Shown here piece after piece: positions 17,631 to 25,763 of a stretch of 64,000 nucleotides of DNA. The notes below the pieces were generated by a model. That model did not search any database. It saw only the letters and a list, made by a program, of their open reading frames with translations, and had not been told where the DNA came from. Every line of letters begins with the position of its first letter. Position 1 is the first letter of the stretch. The DNA is from an uncultured Spartobacteria bacterium (GTDB lineage: Bacteria; Verrucomicrobiota; Verrucomicrobiia; Chthoniobacterales; JAATET01). The stretch covers positions 124,001-188,000 of the forward strand of contig CALLUD010000011.1 in NCBI GenBank assembly GCA_938011325.1, read 5' to 3'. A program made the position numbers and the translations under genes.

Positions 17631-19598
17631 ATGAAAACGACACGCACCAAAAGATACCGCCACACAGGCGTTGCCGCCTTGGTGGCCCTCACCGCAGCAC
17701 TCGGCAGCCATACCGCGTCCGCCACTGATATTCAGTGGATTCTATGGGACGACGAGGGCCCGTTTACCACCGCGGCGAACTGGGATACGGATACCGTGCC
17801 CGGAGAAGAAGACCATGCAATCTTCAACGCGGGGGGGATCGCAACGATCTCGGAGGAAGACAACCTCACGGTCAATTTTCTTACCATCAACGAAGGCGGA
17901 CTCCGATTTGAGGGAGGCAGCCTGACATCCGCTGCCACAGGCGGTGATGTCCGTATTGGTGCCGGCGCCGGCACCGCATCCGTGACCATGGAGGGTGGCA
18001 CGCTGAAGGTGAACAGCACCCTGCGCGTCGCGGACAATGGCACCGCCACCTTCGATCTGACGGGTGCCACCCTCGAACACACGAATGGCTTCCTGAGCTT
18101 CGGGGGCGGCAGCTCCGGAAATTTCACCGGGACCTTTTCCGGAGATTCCAAATTGTATCACGTCGGCAGCTGGTTCCTCTTTGGGGACGGAGAGGGAACT
18201 TCCGCGACCGTCACCTTTCAAGACACCACGGAGGTGATCTCCAACGACTGGACGTTCTTCGGCAAGGGCGGCAGGGCGGATGTGACCTTCAAGGACGACT
18301 CCAGTTTCACAAACACCGGCGGCGCCACCATCATCGGAGAGGGAAATCCCGGAGAAGCCCCCGCGAAACTCACGCTCACCGGGAAAGCCACTCTGGAACA
18401 TCAAGGTAGCAGCATGTTCCCGGTGGGACACAATGGAGGCATCGGCGCGCTTGAAATGAGCGGAGAAAGCACGGCTTCCGTTGCCGGCGAAGTCTACATC
18501 GGAAACGCCACCCGTAACGAAGGCTCCATTCTCAGTTACGGCATCGTCGATCTCTCGGGCGATGCCGAGTTCAAGACCGTGGGCAAGAAGTTTGTCATCT
18601 CCCGCTTCAGCGGCACCGGAGATGTATCTGTTTCCGAAAATGCAGTCCTGAATGCCGGAGACGGCATCAGCGTTGGAGGCGTCAACGACGGCATCGTGGT
18701 CGGAGAAAACGGAACGGCAACCCTGACGATTTCGGACTCGGCGATCGTAAAGACCGCCCCCACCGATCACATTTTCATCGGCAGCAGTCCCAACTCGAAC
18801 TCAGCGTTTATCGTCGCAGACGGCACGGTGAACCTCAATGGCGGCAGCCTGACCGCGACCGACGCCAACATCTTCCTCGGACTGAACAACAACAACAACA
18901 CCGGAGGAGCGAACAACAACATCGGCCGTCTCTACCTGAATGGGGGAACGGTCTCCGCGAACCTCTTCGTCAAGGGAACTGGCTCCGCCATCATTAAATT
19001 CAACGGCTCGACGGTGAAAGCGACCGATTCGAGCGATGACTACTTCTCGGGATTCGACAGCGCCGACCTGGAGGTGCAGAGCGGCGGGCTCAAGTTCCAC
19101 ACCAACGGGTTCACCGTAGGAATCAGTCAGAGCCTTGCCGGCGAGGGCGGGCTGCAGAAGCTGGGAACCGGCACGCTCACGGTGGAAGGTGCCAATACCT
19201 ATACCGGCGCCACAACAGTGTCTGAAGGAACCCTGCTGGTCACCGGCTCCCTGGAGGGCAGCACGTGGTTGAGCGTCGCCACCGGCGCGACTCTCGAGAT
19301 CGCAAGCAACTTCTCCCTGAATGACGAGATCGTGCTGGCGCTGGTCACCGGTTCAAACGTCGTGCTTTCTTTCACCGGCACGGAGACCATCGGCGCGCTT
19401 TCCATCAACGGCGAGTATCTCGAGATCGGCGAATACTCACTCGCCGAGCTGCAAGCCATCGCCCCGGAGATCTTCAGCGGTAATTCCAACGCCATGCTCA
19501 ACATCACCTCGGCCGTGCCGGAGCCGGGCGTCGCAATGCTGTTCGGGTTGGGAGCCGCCGTGCTCGTCTTCACCCGTCGGCATCGCCGCAGCGCCTGA
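17631..19598 (+). CDS. PEP-CTERM exported protein with autotransporter-associated beta-strand repeat
   Basis: A 655-residue exported protein. A signal peptide of about 31 residues (Arg/Lys-rich start, AALVALTAALGS core, cleavage near SAT) precedes Gly/Thr/Asn-rich repeats typical of a right-handed beta-helix. One clear autotransporter-associated repeat lies at about residues 500-545 (LQKLGTGTLTVEGANTY, then TTVSEGTLLVTG). The C-terminus has the PEP-CTERM signal: VPEPG near 628, a hydrophobic stretch, and a basic RRHRRSA tail. Such proteins are processed by an exosortase and linked to the surface or exopolysaccharide. No exosortase gene is in this window. The role may be adhesion or matrix; no enzyme motif was seen. 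Confidence 0.9.
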   Translation: MKTTRTKRYRHTGVAALVALTAALGSHTASATDIQWILWDDEGPFTTAANWDTDTVPGEEDHAIFNAGGIATISEEDNLTVNFLTINEGGLRFEGGSLTSAATGGDVRIGAGAGTASVTMEGGTLKVNSTLRVADNGTATFDLTGATLEHTNGFLSFGGGSSGNFTGTFSGDSKLYHVGSWFLFGDGEGTSATVTFQDTTEVISNDWTFFGKGGRADVTFKDDSSFTNTGGATIIGEGNPGEAPAKLTLTGKATLEHQGSSMFPVGHNGGIGALEMSGESTASVAGEVYIGNATRNEGSILSYGIVDLSGDAEFKTVGKKFVISRFSGTGDVSVSENAVLNAGDGISVGGVNDGIVVGENGTATLTISDSAIVKTAPTDHIFIGSSPNSNSAFIVADGTVNLNGGSLTATDANIFLGLNNNNNTGGANNNIGRLYLNGGTVSANLFVKGTGSAIIKFNGSTVKATDSSDDYFSGFDSADLEVQSGGLKFHTNGFTVGISQSLAGEGGLQKLGTGTLTVEGANTYTGATTVSEGTLLVTGSLEGSTWLSVATGATLEIASNFSLNDEIVLALVTGSNVVLSFTGTETIGALSINGEYLEIGEYSLAELQAIAPEIFSGNSNAMLNITSAVPEPGVAMLFGLGAAVLVFTRRHRRSA

Positions 19599-19624
19599 GC
19601 TGCAGAAGCCAGCCGCAATGGGAA

Positions 19625-19648
19625 GGCCGCCCCCACCGGGGGGCGGTC
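19625..19648 (+). terminator. GC-rich hairpin after the PEP-CTERM gene
   Basis: GGCCGCCCCC (19625-19634) can pair with GGGGGCGGTC (19639-19648) with one G-U pair and a 4-base loop. It lies 26 bp after the stop. There is no T-tract, so termination would be weak or Rho-dependent. It abuts the purU-derived repeat. Confidence 0.35.
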
Positions 19649-19719
19649 AGGCCGCCGCCAGCGATCAGGCTCGTCATCCGAGCCACCGGCCTCAATCGCA
19701 TTCCGGGCCCGCTCATTTT
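19645..19719. repeat. Direct repeat copy B: decayed fragment of the purU 5' coding region
   Basis: On the minus strand this stretch translates as KMSGPGMRLRPVARM then TSLIAGGGL, which matches KMSCPDAIGLVAQV and TSLIAGEGL of purU. The DNA aligns to 17182-17253 over about 72 bases with roughly four in five bases identical by eye. Neither flank continues the match. It is a non-functional relic of a second purU start region. Confidence 0.6.
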
Positions 19720-20099
19720 GCTCGACGGCTTTCGCAATGAGGTGCGGGACGGTTCAAAATGGATCCCCCGCCGTTCTCGGCGTGGCCGCGATCTGCGCCG
19801 ACCCGACATGGACGATCTCCCGCATCCATGGCCACTCTCCTGGAACTCGCGCGGGCCGCGAATACCCTGGTGCCATCGATCGCATTCATGGTCGTCGAAA
19901 ATTCGGCCCAATGGAAAATGCTCGAGCGCACGGAGAAAAAAAACATGAAAGGCCACGGTGCGCTGGCGATGCCCGAAACTGAGTCGGCGCCGAAACCCTC
20001 CACCATCGCCCTGCTTCTCGTGGCGCTTGCCACCATCGCCGTCGTGAATTCCCGGTTCCGCACTTGCCTCCTGCGCTGGATCGCGCAGGCTCGGAGCCG
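19720..20099. other. Intergenic stretch with gene relics
   Basis: Nothing in this 380-bp stretch looks like an intact gene. It follows the purU relic and contains the PEP-CTERM-like tail described separately. The remaining open frames on both strands are Arg/Pro-rich and match no family I recognise. Confidence 0.4.
19978..20065 (+). pseudogene. Stranded PEP-CTERM sorting tail, probable gene remnant
   Basis: In the plus frame running 19759-20118, residues encoded from 19978 read ESAPKPSTIALLLVALATIA and then VVNSRFRT. This is the PEP-CTERM pattern (PEPSTxALLL, hydrophobic span, basic end) with Glu replaced by Lys. The frame upstream has no signal peptide and no recognisable domain, so it is most likely the last part of a lost PEP-CTERM protein. 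The frame runs on into the Trm112-like gene. Confidence 0.4.
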
Positions 20100-20291
20100 A
20101 TGGATCCCGCATTGCTGAGCACCCTGTGCTGCCCCGAGACCGGACAGGCGCTTCGAGAGGCCACCGCCGAGGAACGTTCCCACTTTCGTGACGCCCGCGA
20201 GTTGCTGGTGCGCGAGGACGGGCGCGCGGCCTACCCGGTGCATCACGGCATTCCCCAGCTCATCGTCGAAGAGCAGGTTCGCGCGGAGTAA
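20100..20291 (+). CDS. Trm112-family small protein
   Basis: A 63-residue protein of the Trm112/YcaR family, which in eukaryotes and archaea activates methyltransferases and in bacteria has an unclear role. The usual four-Cys zinc site is reduced: only LCCPETGQ near residue 9 is present, and the second pair is replaced by YPVHHGIPQLI, where many bacterial members keep just the YPI-x-GIP motif. The ATG at 20100 gives the standard MDPALLSTLCCP start. It may be transcribed with thrS, 161 bp downstream. Confidence 0.75.
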   Translation: MDPALLSTLCCPETGQALREATAEERSHFRDARELLVREDGRAAYPVHHGIPQLIVEEQVRAE

Positions 20292-20452
20292 CCTAGTTGT
20301 TTCACTAGACCACCGCGCGTTCTTCGGCCAAAGTTCAGCCCGTGCGCCTGACCACCGCCACCACACGAACGCGCCGGTAGACTCCATTCGGAGCCTGCCC
20401 CCTTTCTCGTGGTCTCCATGCGCTTCGTGGTAACCTCCTGCGTATTTTCTTC

Positions 20453-22255
20453 ATGACCGAACTCGAAACGATCCGCCACTCCACCGCCCACGTGCTCGCC
20501 ACGGCGATTCTGCGCATCTGGCCCGAGGCCCAATTCGCCGCCGGCCCGCCCGTCGAGCAGGGCTTCTATTACGACGTCGAGCTGCCGCATCGCATCACGC
20601 CCGATGATTTCCCGCGCATCGAGGAGGAGATGCAGAAGGAGATCAAGGCCAACCACAAGTTCGAGCGCATCGAGGTCAGCCGCGAGGAGGCCATCCAGCT
20701 CGCAAAGGAAGGCCGCCTCGCCTCGCTCGGTCCGCGCCCCGAACCCAGCAAATTCAAGCTCGATATCGTCGAGCGCATCCCCGAGGGCGAAACGATCACG
20801 CTGTATCGCAACGGCGACTTCACCGACCTCTGCGCCGGCCCCCACGTCTCGCACACGAGCCGCATCAAGGCCTTCAAGCTCACGCACGTCGCCAGCGCCT
20901 ACTACAAGGGCGACGAAAACAATCCGCAGCTCCAGCGCATCTACGGCACCGCCTTCGCGAACAAGACCGACATGCAGGCGCACTTCGCGATGCTCGAGGA
21001 AGCGAAGAAACGCGACCACCGCAAGATCGGCGCCGAGATGGGCCTCTTCGCGATGGACACCGAATACGTCGGCCCCGGCCTTCCGCTCTGGCTGCCAAAG
21101 GGCACGGTCATCGTCGAGGAACTCGAACGCCTCGCCAAGGAAACCGAATTCGCCGCCGGCTACGTTCGGGTCCGCACCCCGCACCTCGCCCGGGAGAAGA
21201 TGTATAAGACGAGCGGCCACCTGCCCTACTACGAGGAGAGCATGTTCCCGGCGATGGAACTGCAGGATGCTGACGAAAATCCAGACTCGTCGGACAAATA
21301 CTACCTCAAGGCGATGAACTGCCCGCATCACCACCGGGTGTTTGCGGCGGAGCCGAGGAGCTATCGCGACCTGCCGTTGCGGCTCGCGGAATACGGCTGC
21401 TGCTACCGCTACGAGCAGTCGGGCGAGTTGTTCGGCCTCATGCGCGTGCGTTCGCTGAACATGAACGACGCGCACATCTACTGCACCGAGGAGCAGTTCG
21501 CCGAGGAGTTCCGCGCGGTGAACGACATGTATCTGAAGTATTTCCAGATCTTCGGCCTTGAGAAATACGTGATGCGCTTCTCCACGCACGATCCCGGGAA
21601 GCTCGGCCAGAAGTTCGTCAACGAGCCCGAACTGTGGAAAAAGACCGAGGACATGGTGCGCCGCGTCCTCGTCGAGTCGGGCATCAACTTCGTCGAAGTG
21701 CCGAACGAAGCCGCGTTCTACGGACCGAAGATCGACGTGCAGGTCTGGAGCGCAATCGGGCGTGAATTCACCATTGCCACGAACCAGGTCGACTTCGCCG
21801 TGCCAAAGCGCTTCGGCCTCACCTACCGCACGCGCGACAACACCGACGCCACGCCGCTTTGCATTCACCGCGCGCCGCTCGGCACGCACGAGCGATTCAT
21901 CGGATTTCTCATCGAGCACTACGCGGGCAACTTCCCGCTCTGGCTCGCTCCCGAGCAGGTCCGCGTGATCACGATCGGCACCGAGGAGCCCCTTGTCGAA
22001 TACGCGAAGGGCATCCACGCCGAGCTGCGCCGCCATCAGGTCCGCGCCGAACTCGACATCGGCACCGACAACATGAAGGGCAAGATCGCCGACGCCGAGA
22101 AAGCGAAGGTCCACACGATGCTCGTCATCGGCAACCGCGACCTGGAAGCCGGCAACGTCTCCGTGCGTCTCCACGGCAAGGGCAACGTCGGCGCCAAACC
22201 GCGCGACGCCGCCATCGCCGAAATCCTCGAGTCGATCCGCGAGCGGCGGGGATAG
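20453..22255 (+). CDS. thrS: Threonyl-tRNA synthetase lacking the TGS domain
   Basis: A 600-residue synthetase that charges tRNA-Thr. It begins directly with the second additional (editing) domain: HSTAHVLA is the HxxxH editing motif at residues 9-13, and DLCAGPHVSH near 128 completes it. The class II core has zinc ligand Cys in MNCPHHHRVF near 290, motif 2 around YRYEQSGELFGL, and motif 3 HRAPLGTHERFIGF near 480; the anticodon-binding domain ends the chain. The roughly 60-residue N-terminal TGS domain found in E. coli ThrRS is absent, and there is no in-frame coding extension upstream that could supply it. It retains a full-length editing domain. Confidence 0.96.
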   Translation: MTELETIRHSTAHVLATAILRIWPEAQFAAGPPVEQGFYYDVELPHRITPDDFPRIEEEMQKEIKANHKFERIEVSREEAIQLAKEGRLASLGPRPEPSKFKLDIVERIPEGETITLYRNGDFTDLCAGPHVSHTSRIKAFKLTHVASAYYKGDENNPQLQRIYGTAFANKTDMQAHFAMLEEAKKRDHRKIGAEMGLFAMDTEYVGPGLPLWLPKGTVIVEELERLAKETEFAAGYVRVRTPHLAREKMYKTSGHLPYYEESMFPAMELQDADENPDSSDKYYLKAMNCPHHHRVFAAEPRSYRDLPLRLAEYGCCYRYEQSGELFGLMRVRSLNMNDAHIYCTEEQFAEEFRAVNDMYLKYFQIFGLEKYVMRFSTHDPGKLGQKFVNEPELWKKTEDMVRRVLVESGINFVEVPNEAAFYGPKIDVQVWSAIGREFTIATNQVDFAVPKRFGLTYRTRDNTDATPLCIHRAPLGTHERFIGFLIEHYAGNFPLWLAPEQVRVITIGTEEPLVEYAKGIHAELRRHQVRAELDIGTDNMKGKIADAEKAKVHTMLVIGNRDLEAGNVSVRLHGKGNVGAKPRDAAIAEILESIRERRG

Positions 22256-22357
22256 GATTCCCCGACAGGCTCCTCACAAGAAGGCGCGCCTCTTACCGCA
22301 CCAAGGCGGAAACCGCCTGCCCGGTATCGAGCGCGCCACTTGACGCAACGGACGCCG

Positions 22358-22792
22358 CTATCCTCCGAAACTCCGCGCGTCGTCGGTTTCGAGGTAATCG
22401 AAGAGCGTGAGGGTCTTCGCGTCGAGGCCAAGGCGTTCGGCTTCCCGCGTGATGAAATCCCTCATTGCGGGAACCTCGTAAGGAACGAGCTTTTCCATCT
22501 GCTCGTTCCACGCCTCCTTTTCCTCGGGCGTCTTGGGACGGCCCACGCCGTCGAGCCAGCGCGCGATTGCCTCATCGTCCGCGCCACTCTCGACCTGCTG
22601 ACGCAGGTCCGGGTATTCGACGCCTTTCCAATCGAGGAGCAAGTGGTCCGTCGGGCAGTCGGTGTGGTAATCGCCGACAGTTCCGGCGATATCCGCGCGG
22701 CACTTGTCAATCGCGCGGCCAAGAATGACGTATCCGCCCACCCGCTCGCGCGGGCTGCGTGGTGGTTGTCGGGTCAGATCGGGAGCTTCCAT
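22358..22792 (-). CDS. DUF5069 family protein
   Basis: A 144-residue soluble protein with the DUF5069 signature: PPRSPRERVGGYVILGRAID near residue 10 and YHTDCPTDHLLLDW near residue 45. The function of the family is unknown; it is common in Verrucomicrobiota and other PVC phyla. I chose the ATG at 22792 because family members start shortly before PxSPRE; the frame is open to 22855, where it would overlap the Rieske gene stop by 4 bp. It is transcribed with the Rieske oxygenase gene. Confidence 0.82.
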   Translation of the reverse strand: MEAPDLTRQPPRSPRERVGGYVILGRAIDKCRADIAGTVGDYHTDCPTDHLLLDWKGVEYPDLRQQVESGADDEAIARWLDGVGRPKTPEEKEAWNEQMEKLVPYEVPAMRDFITREAERLGLDAKTLTLFDYLETDDARSFGG

Positions 22793-22851
22793 GGTTATGG
22801 GATTCGAATTCCGCGCGTCCATTGCGCGGAATTTATGGAAATCTCCCTGCA

Positions 22852-23838
22852 TCACGCTGTGCCGAAGGTCAACCCAAGGCGGCGGACGTATTGGCGGTAG
22901 GCAATGGCCAGCCGGTCCGAGGGCAGGTGGAGCTCCTCCGCCAGGTCGAGGGGGAGACGCTCGGGACGCTGCGACGTGACGATGGGGACATCCTGCGCGA
23001 AGATTTGATCCTGAAACGCCGCCATTCCCGCATCATCGGCTGGATCTCCGTAGTTTACGAAGATTGTGAAATAGCCCGTGCTCTCCGCCTCGGCGACCGG
23101 CGCCACCGCAAAAAGCAGCGCGAAGACCTTTCCGTCCGCCATCCGCTTGCGCAGATACGCGGAAAATGGCGAGAGCACCCCGTATTCGTAGGTCACCTCG
23201 CCCGCCTGCCCCGTGCCCTCCGGGTTCGGCTGAAAAATACGAATGTCCCGCGCGAAGGGCCTGCCGTCGATCCACTCCACGTCGTAAGGCGCGATCTCCG
23301 CCTGGCTCGCGACCCCCAGCGCGCCCTCGTGAACGATGGGCAGGTGCGCCACATCGAGAAAGTTCTCAAGCAGCCGCGGCGCACCCGCTTCGGCAGAATA
23401 AGGGCCGCACGGAATCGCGCGAAAAGCCGGATCGGAAAACTCGTCGATCACCGGCAGCGGCGGCGGGTTTTCCGAGAGTGAAGCCCAGAGCAGTCCGCCG
23501 GCCTCCCGCGATGCGAAGGTTTTCACTCGTGCGCGCGGCGGTGGATTCATCGACGGATGCGCCGGCATCCTCACGCAGCGCCCCGACTCGTCGTAGGTCC
23601 ACCCGTGGTAGGGGCATCGCAACGCGCAGCCGCTCTCGACACGTCCGAGCGACAGCTTCACGCCGCGATGAATGCACAGGTCCTGCCAGACGTGCACACC
23701 TCCCGTCCCCTGCCAGACCACGACGTCCTCACCCAGCAGTTTCGCGGCCTTGATCGCACCGGCGGCCAGCTCCGCGCCGTGCGCCACGGGATGCCACGCA
23801 TCGACGACGACAGGATCGCTGGAAAGGAGGTTCGCCAT
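22852..23838 (-). CDS. Rieske non-heme iron oxygenase (VanA/PaO-like)
   Basis: A 328-residue oxygenase alpha-subunit-type protein. The Rieske [2Fe-2S] ligands are in LCIHRG near residue 55 and CPYHGWTY near residue 75. The mononuclear iron motif is ENFLDVAHLPIVHEG near residue 157, with the two His ligands; the third acidic ligand is probably in FQDQIFAQD near 280. It belongs to the group of vanillate demethylase and pheophorbide oxygenase, which hydroxylate or demethylate ring compounds. No reductase gene is nearby, so electrons come from an unlinked partner. The substrate cannot be told from sequence. Confidence 0.88.
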   Translation of the reverse strand: MANLLSSDPVVVDAWHPVAHGAELAAGAIKAAKLLGEDVVVWQGTGGVHVWQDLCIHRGVKLSLGRVESGCALRCPYHGWTYDESGRCVRMPAHPSMNPPPRARVKTFASREAGGLLWASLSENPPPLPVIDEFSDPAFRAIPCGPYSAEAGAPRLLENFLDVAHLPIVHEGALGVASQAEIAPYDVEWIDGRPFARDIRIFQPNPEGTGQAGEVTYEYGVLSPFSAYLRKRMADGKVFALLFAVAPVAEAESTGYFTIFVNYGDPADDAGMAAFQDQIFAQDVPIVTSQRPERLPLDLAEELHLPSDRLAIAYRQYVRRLGLTFGTA

Positions 23839-23991
23839 GGGCCGCGCCGATGATAGCGACCCCGGTTATTTTGCTCAAAACTTCCCGGTCCGGAATTCCC
23901 TTCCACAGAGAGAGACGCGACGCCGCCAGTTGCATCGATCCCTGTTTGGGTCGACAGTCTCCTCATCAACGTCCTTCAGACGTCTCCATTA

Positions 23992-24861
23992 ATGCGTAAC
24001 AATTCCATCCTTCATTCCCTCGGCATTTTCCTGTCGTCGGTGGCCTCGATCTTCTCGGGCCACGCGCTCCACGGGTCTGCCATGGACATGAAGGATTTTT
24101 CGAAGAAGAAGTTCCGCCCGGCCAACTCGATCGGCGGAAAGAAACCTTCGGCCATCCCCGGTGAATGGGCGAATCCCAATGGCCGCGACCGTTACCCATG
24201 GCGGACCGGCATTGTCACCACCACATTCTGGATCGGCGAAAAGCCCACGCAGAACAACCCGGTGCCAAATCACAAAAGCTCTTGGGACACGAAGTGGGCC
24301 GAAAACTATGGCGGCACGGACACGCCCGACCGCAGGCGACGCACCGCCGACTACACCCCTGCGGGATTCACGCCAGGGCAGAACCCGTTCTACGTCGCCC
24401 TGCCCTACAACGATCTGACTTCAAAAGGGCACAAGCCCGAGGCGAGAAAGGTCATTCCGTGGTTCGACGAAGCCTACGAGAACGACCACAAGTCCGTGCT
24501 CAAAGGGCGATGGATCGCGATCCGGTTCAAGGACCGCATCTGCTACGCGCAATGGGAGGATGTGGGGCCGTTCCGCACCGATCACTGGGAATACGTCTTC
24601 GGCAACGAACGCCCCAAGCCGAACCTCAATCGCGGCGCCGGCCTCGACGTGTCCCCCGCCGTTCGCGACTACCTCGGCATGGCTGATACGGACGTAACCG
24701 ACTGGAAATTTGTCGAGTTCCACGAGGTGCCGCCCGGCCCTTGGGCGCGCTACGGAGAGAACAACACCTTCGTCATCAATCGTCGCGCCGCGGCCGAGGC
24801 GCATGTGGAAACGGACCACGAATTTCCCGACATCGTCGATGTTGAGGAATTGCGGAAATGA
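23992..24861 (+). CDS. Exported protein with RlpA-like double-psi beta-barrel features
   Basis: I do not recognise a named family. The 289 residues begin with a weak signal peptide (about 1-30, ILHSLGIFLSSVASIFSG). The central part reads FYVALPYND near residue 125 and then WEDVGPF near 185, NRGAGLDVSPAVRDYLGM near 212 and KFVEF. The pair V-x-D-x-G-P-F and GLDVSPA-x-x-x-LG is how the double-psi beta-barrel of RlpA, barwin and expansin-like proteins reads, including the Asp that acts in lytic transglycosylation. It could be a cell-wall or polysaccharide-active protein. The gene stands alone between a divergent oxygenase gene and infC. Confidence 0.55.
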   Translation: MRNNSILHSLGIFLSSVASIFSGHALHGSAMDMKDFSKKKFRPANSIGGKKPSAIPGEWANPNGRDRYPWRTGIVTTTFWIGEKPTQNNPVPNHKSSWDTKWAENYGGTDTPDRRRRTADYTPAGFTPGQNPFYVALPYNDLTSKGHKPEARKVIPWFDEAYENDHKSVLKGRWIAIRFKDRICYAQWEDVGPFRTDHWEYVFGNERPKPNLNRGAGLDVSPAVRDYLGMADTDVTDWKFVEFHEVPPGPWARYGENNTFVINRRAAAEAHVETDHEFPDIVDVEELRK

Positions 24862-25142
24862 TGCTGCCACCGGAGGCTTCGAACGCGACTGCAATTTGCA
24901 ACTTTTTCCGCTTGCGCACCGGCCGGCTCTTTTGCACCTTCACCCACGCATCTGAGTATCGATGCACGATTGTTCCGAAGATTGAGCATGCCATTTACCC
25001 TTTGCGAAAACTGATCTCATGCGGTGCATGAGTGTCCATTTTTCGTGCCGATCTTTCGGACCGCGCCCTCACCTTCCATGAGGTATTTCGCGCCCATTCA
25101 CTTTAACCAACCACGTCTATTCCTATTCGAAACAAACGTCCC
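24862..25142 (+). promoter_or_regulatory. infC leader region
   Basis: About 280 bases between the exported-protein gene and infC, with no coding frame of its own. It is clearly more A/T-rich than its surroundings, consistent with a promoter and mRNA leader. No strong ribosome-binding sequence precedes any candidate start, and I could not draw a convincing L20-type or other riboregulator. Confidence 0.3.
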
Positions 25143-25763
25143 TTGAACCGCCGCGATCGCCGCGAACCCGAACATCGTGTGAATGAGCGGATCCGTGCCC
25201 GCGAAGTCCGCGTCATTCTCGCGTCCACCGGAGAGCAACTCGGCGTCATGCGCACCGATGAAGCGATTCGAACCGCAAAAAGCCACGGTCTCGATCTCGT
25301 CGAAGTTGCGCCGAACGCCCAGCCGCCCGTCTGTCGCATCGTCGACTACGGAAAATTCCGTTACGAGCAGGCCAAGCACGAGAAGGAAAAGAAGCACTCG
25401 GTCAACAAGGTCAAGGAGATCAAATTCCGCGCGAACATCGACGAGCACGACTACCTCACGAAGATCCGTCGCGCGGAGTCGTTCCTCAACAAGGGCAACA
25501 AGCTCAAGGTCGGCCTGCAATTCCGCGGGCGTGAAATGGCGCACCAGGAAATCGGCCGCGCCGTGCTCGAGCGCGTGAAGGAAGACCTCGCCACGATGGC
25601 CCATGTGGACATGGAGCCGAAAATGACCGGCCGCGCGCTCGGAATGACGCTCAGCCCGCTGCCCGCGAACAAGCGCAAGCTCCGTTTCACGGCGCCCGAC
25701 GACCATTTCGACGACGAGGACGATCACGACCACGACCATCACGACGACGACGATGGCGAGTGA
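25143..25763 (+). CDS. infC: Translation initiation factor IF-3 with acidic His/Asp-rich tail
   Basis: A 206-residue factor that binds the 30S subunit and checks start codons. The N-domain (RVNERIRAREVRVI, LDLVEVAPNAQPPVCRIVDYG) and C-domain (KEIKFRANIDEHDY, GRALGMTLSPLP) are complete. The frame has no ATG or GTG near the expected start. The TTG at 25143 is given here, but ATT codons at 25125 and 25119 are also in frame and AUU is the classical infC start. An in-frame TAA at 25104 limits the choices. About 20 residues after the normal C-terminus are almost only Asp and His. It overlaps the next gene by 11 bp. Confidence 0.93.
   Translation: MNRRDRREPEHRVNERIRAREVRVILASTGEQLGVMRTDEAIRTAKSHGLDLVEVAPNAQPPVCRIVDYGKFRYEQAKHEKEKKHSVNKVKEIKFRANIDEHDYLTKIRRAESFLNKGNKLKVGLQFRGREMAHQEIGRAVLERVKEDLATMAHVDMEPKMTGRALGMTLSPLPANKRKLRFTAPDDHFDDEDDHDHDHHDDDDGE

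Noticed and set aside
20293..20308. Inverted repeat CTAGT-N6-ACTAG after the Trm112-like gene
   Set aside because: Five-base arms are too short to stand out from chance, and there is no T-tract for a terminator.
20243..22174. A 643-codon frame antisense to thrS
   Set aside because: Composition is a mirrored image of thrS codons (Val, Asp, Glu, Arg runs); thrS is complete on the other strand.
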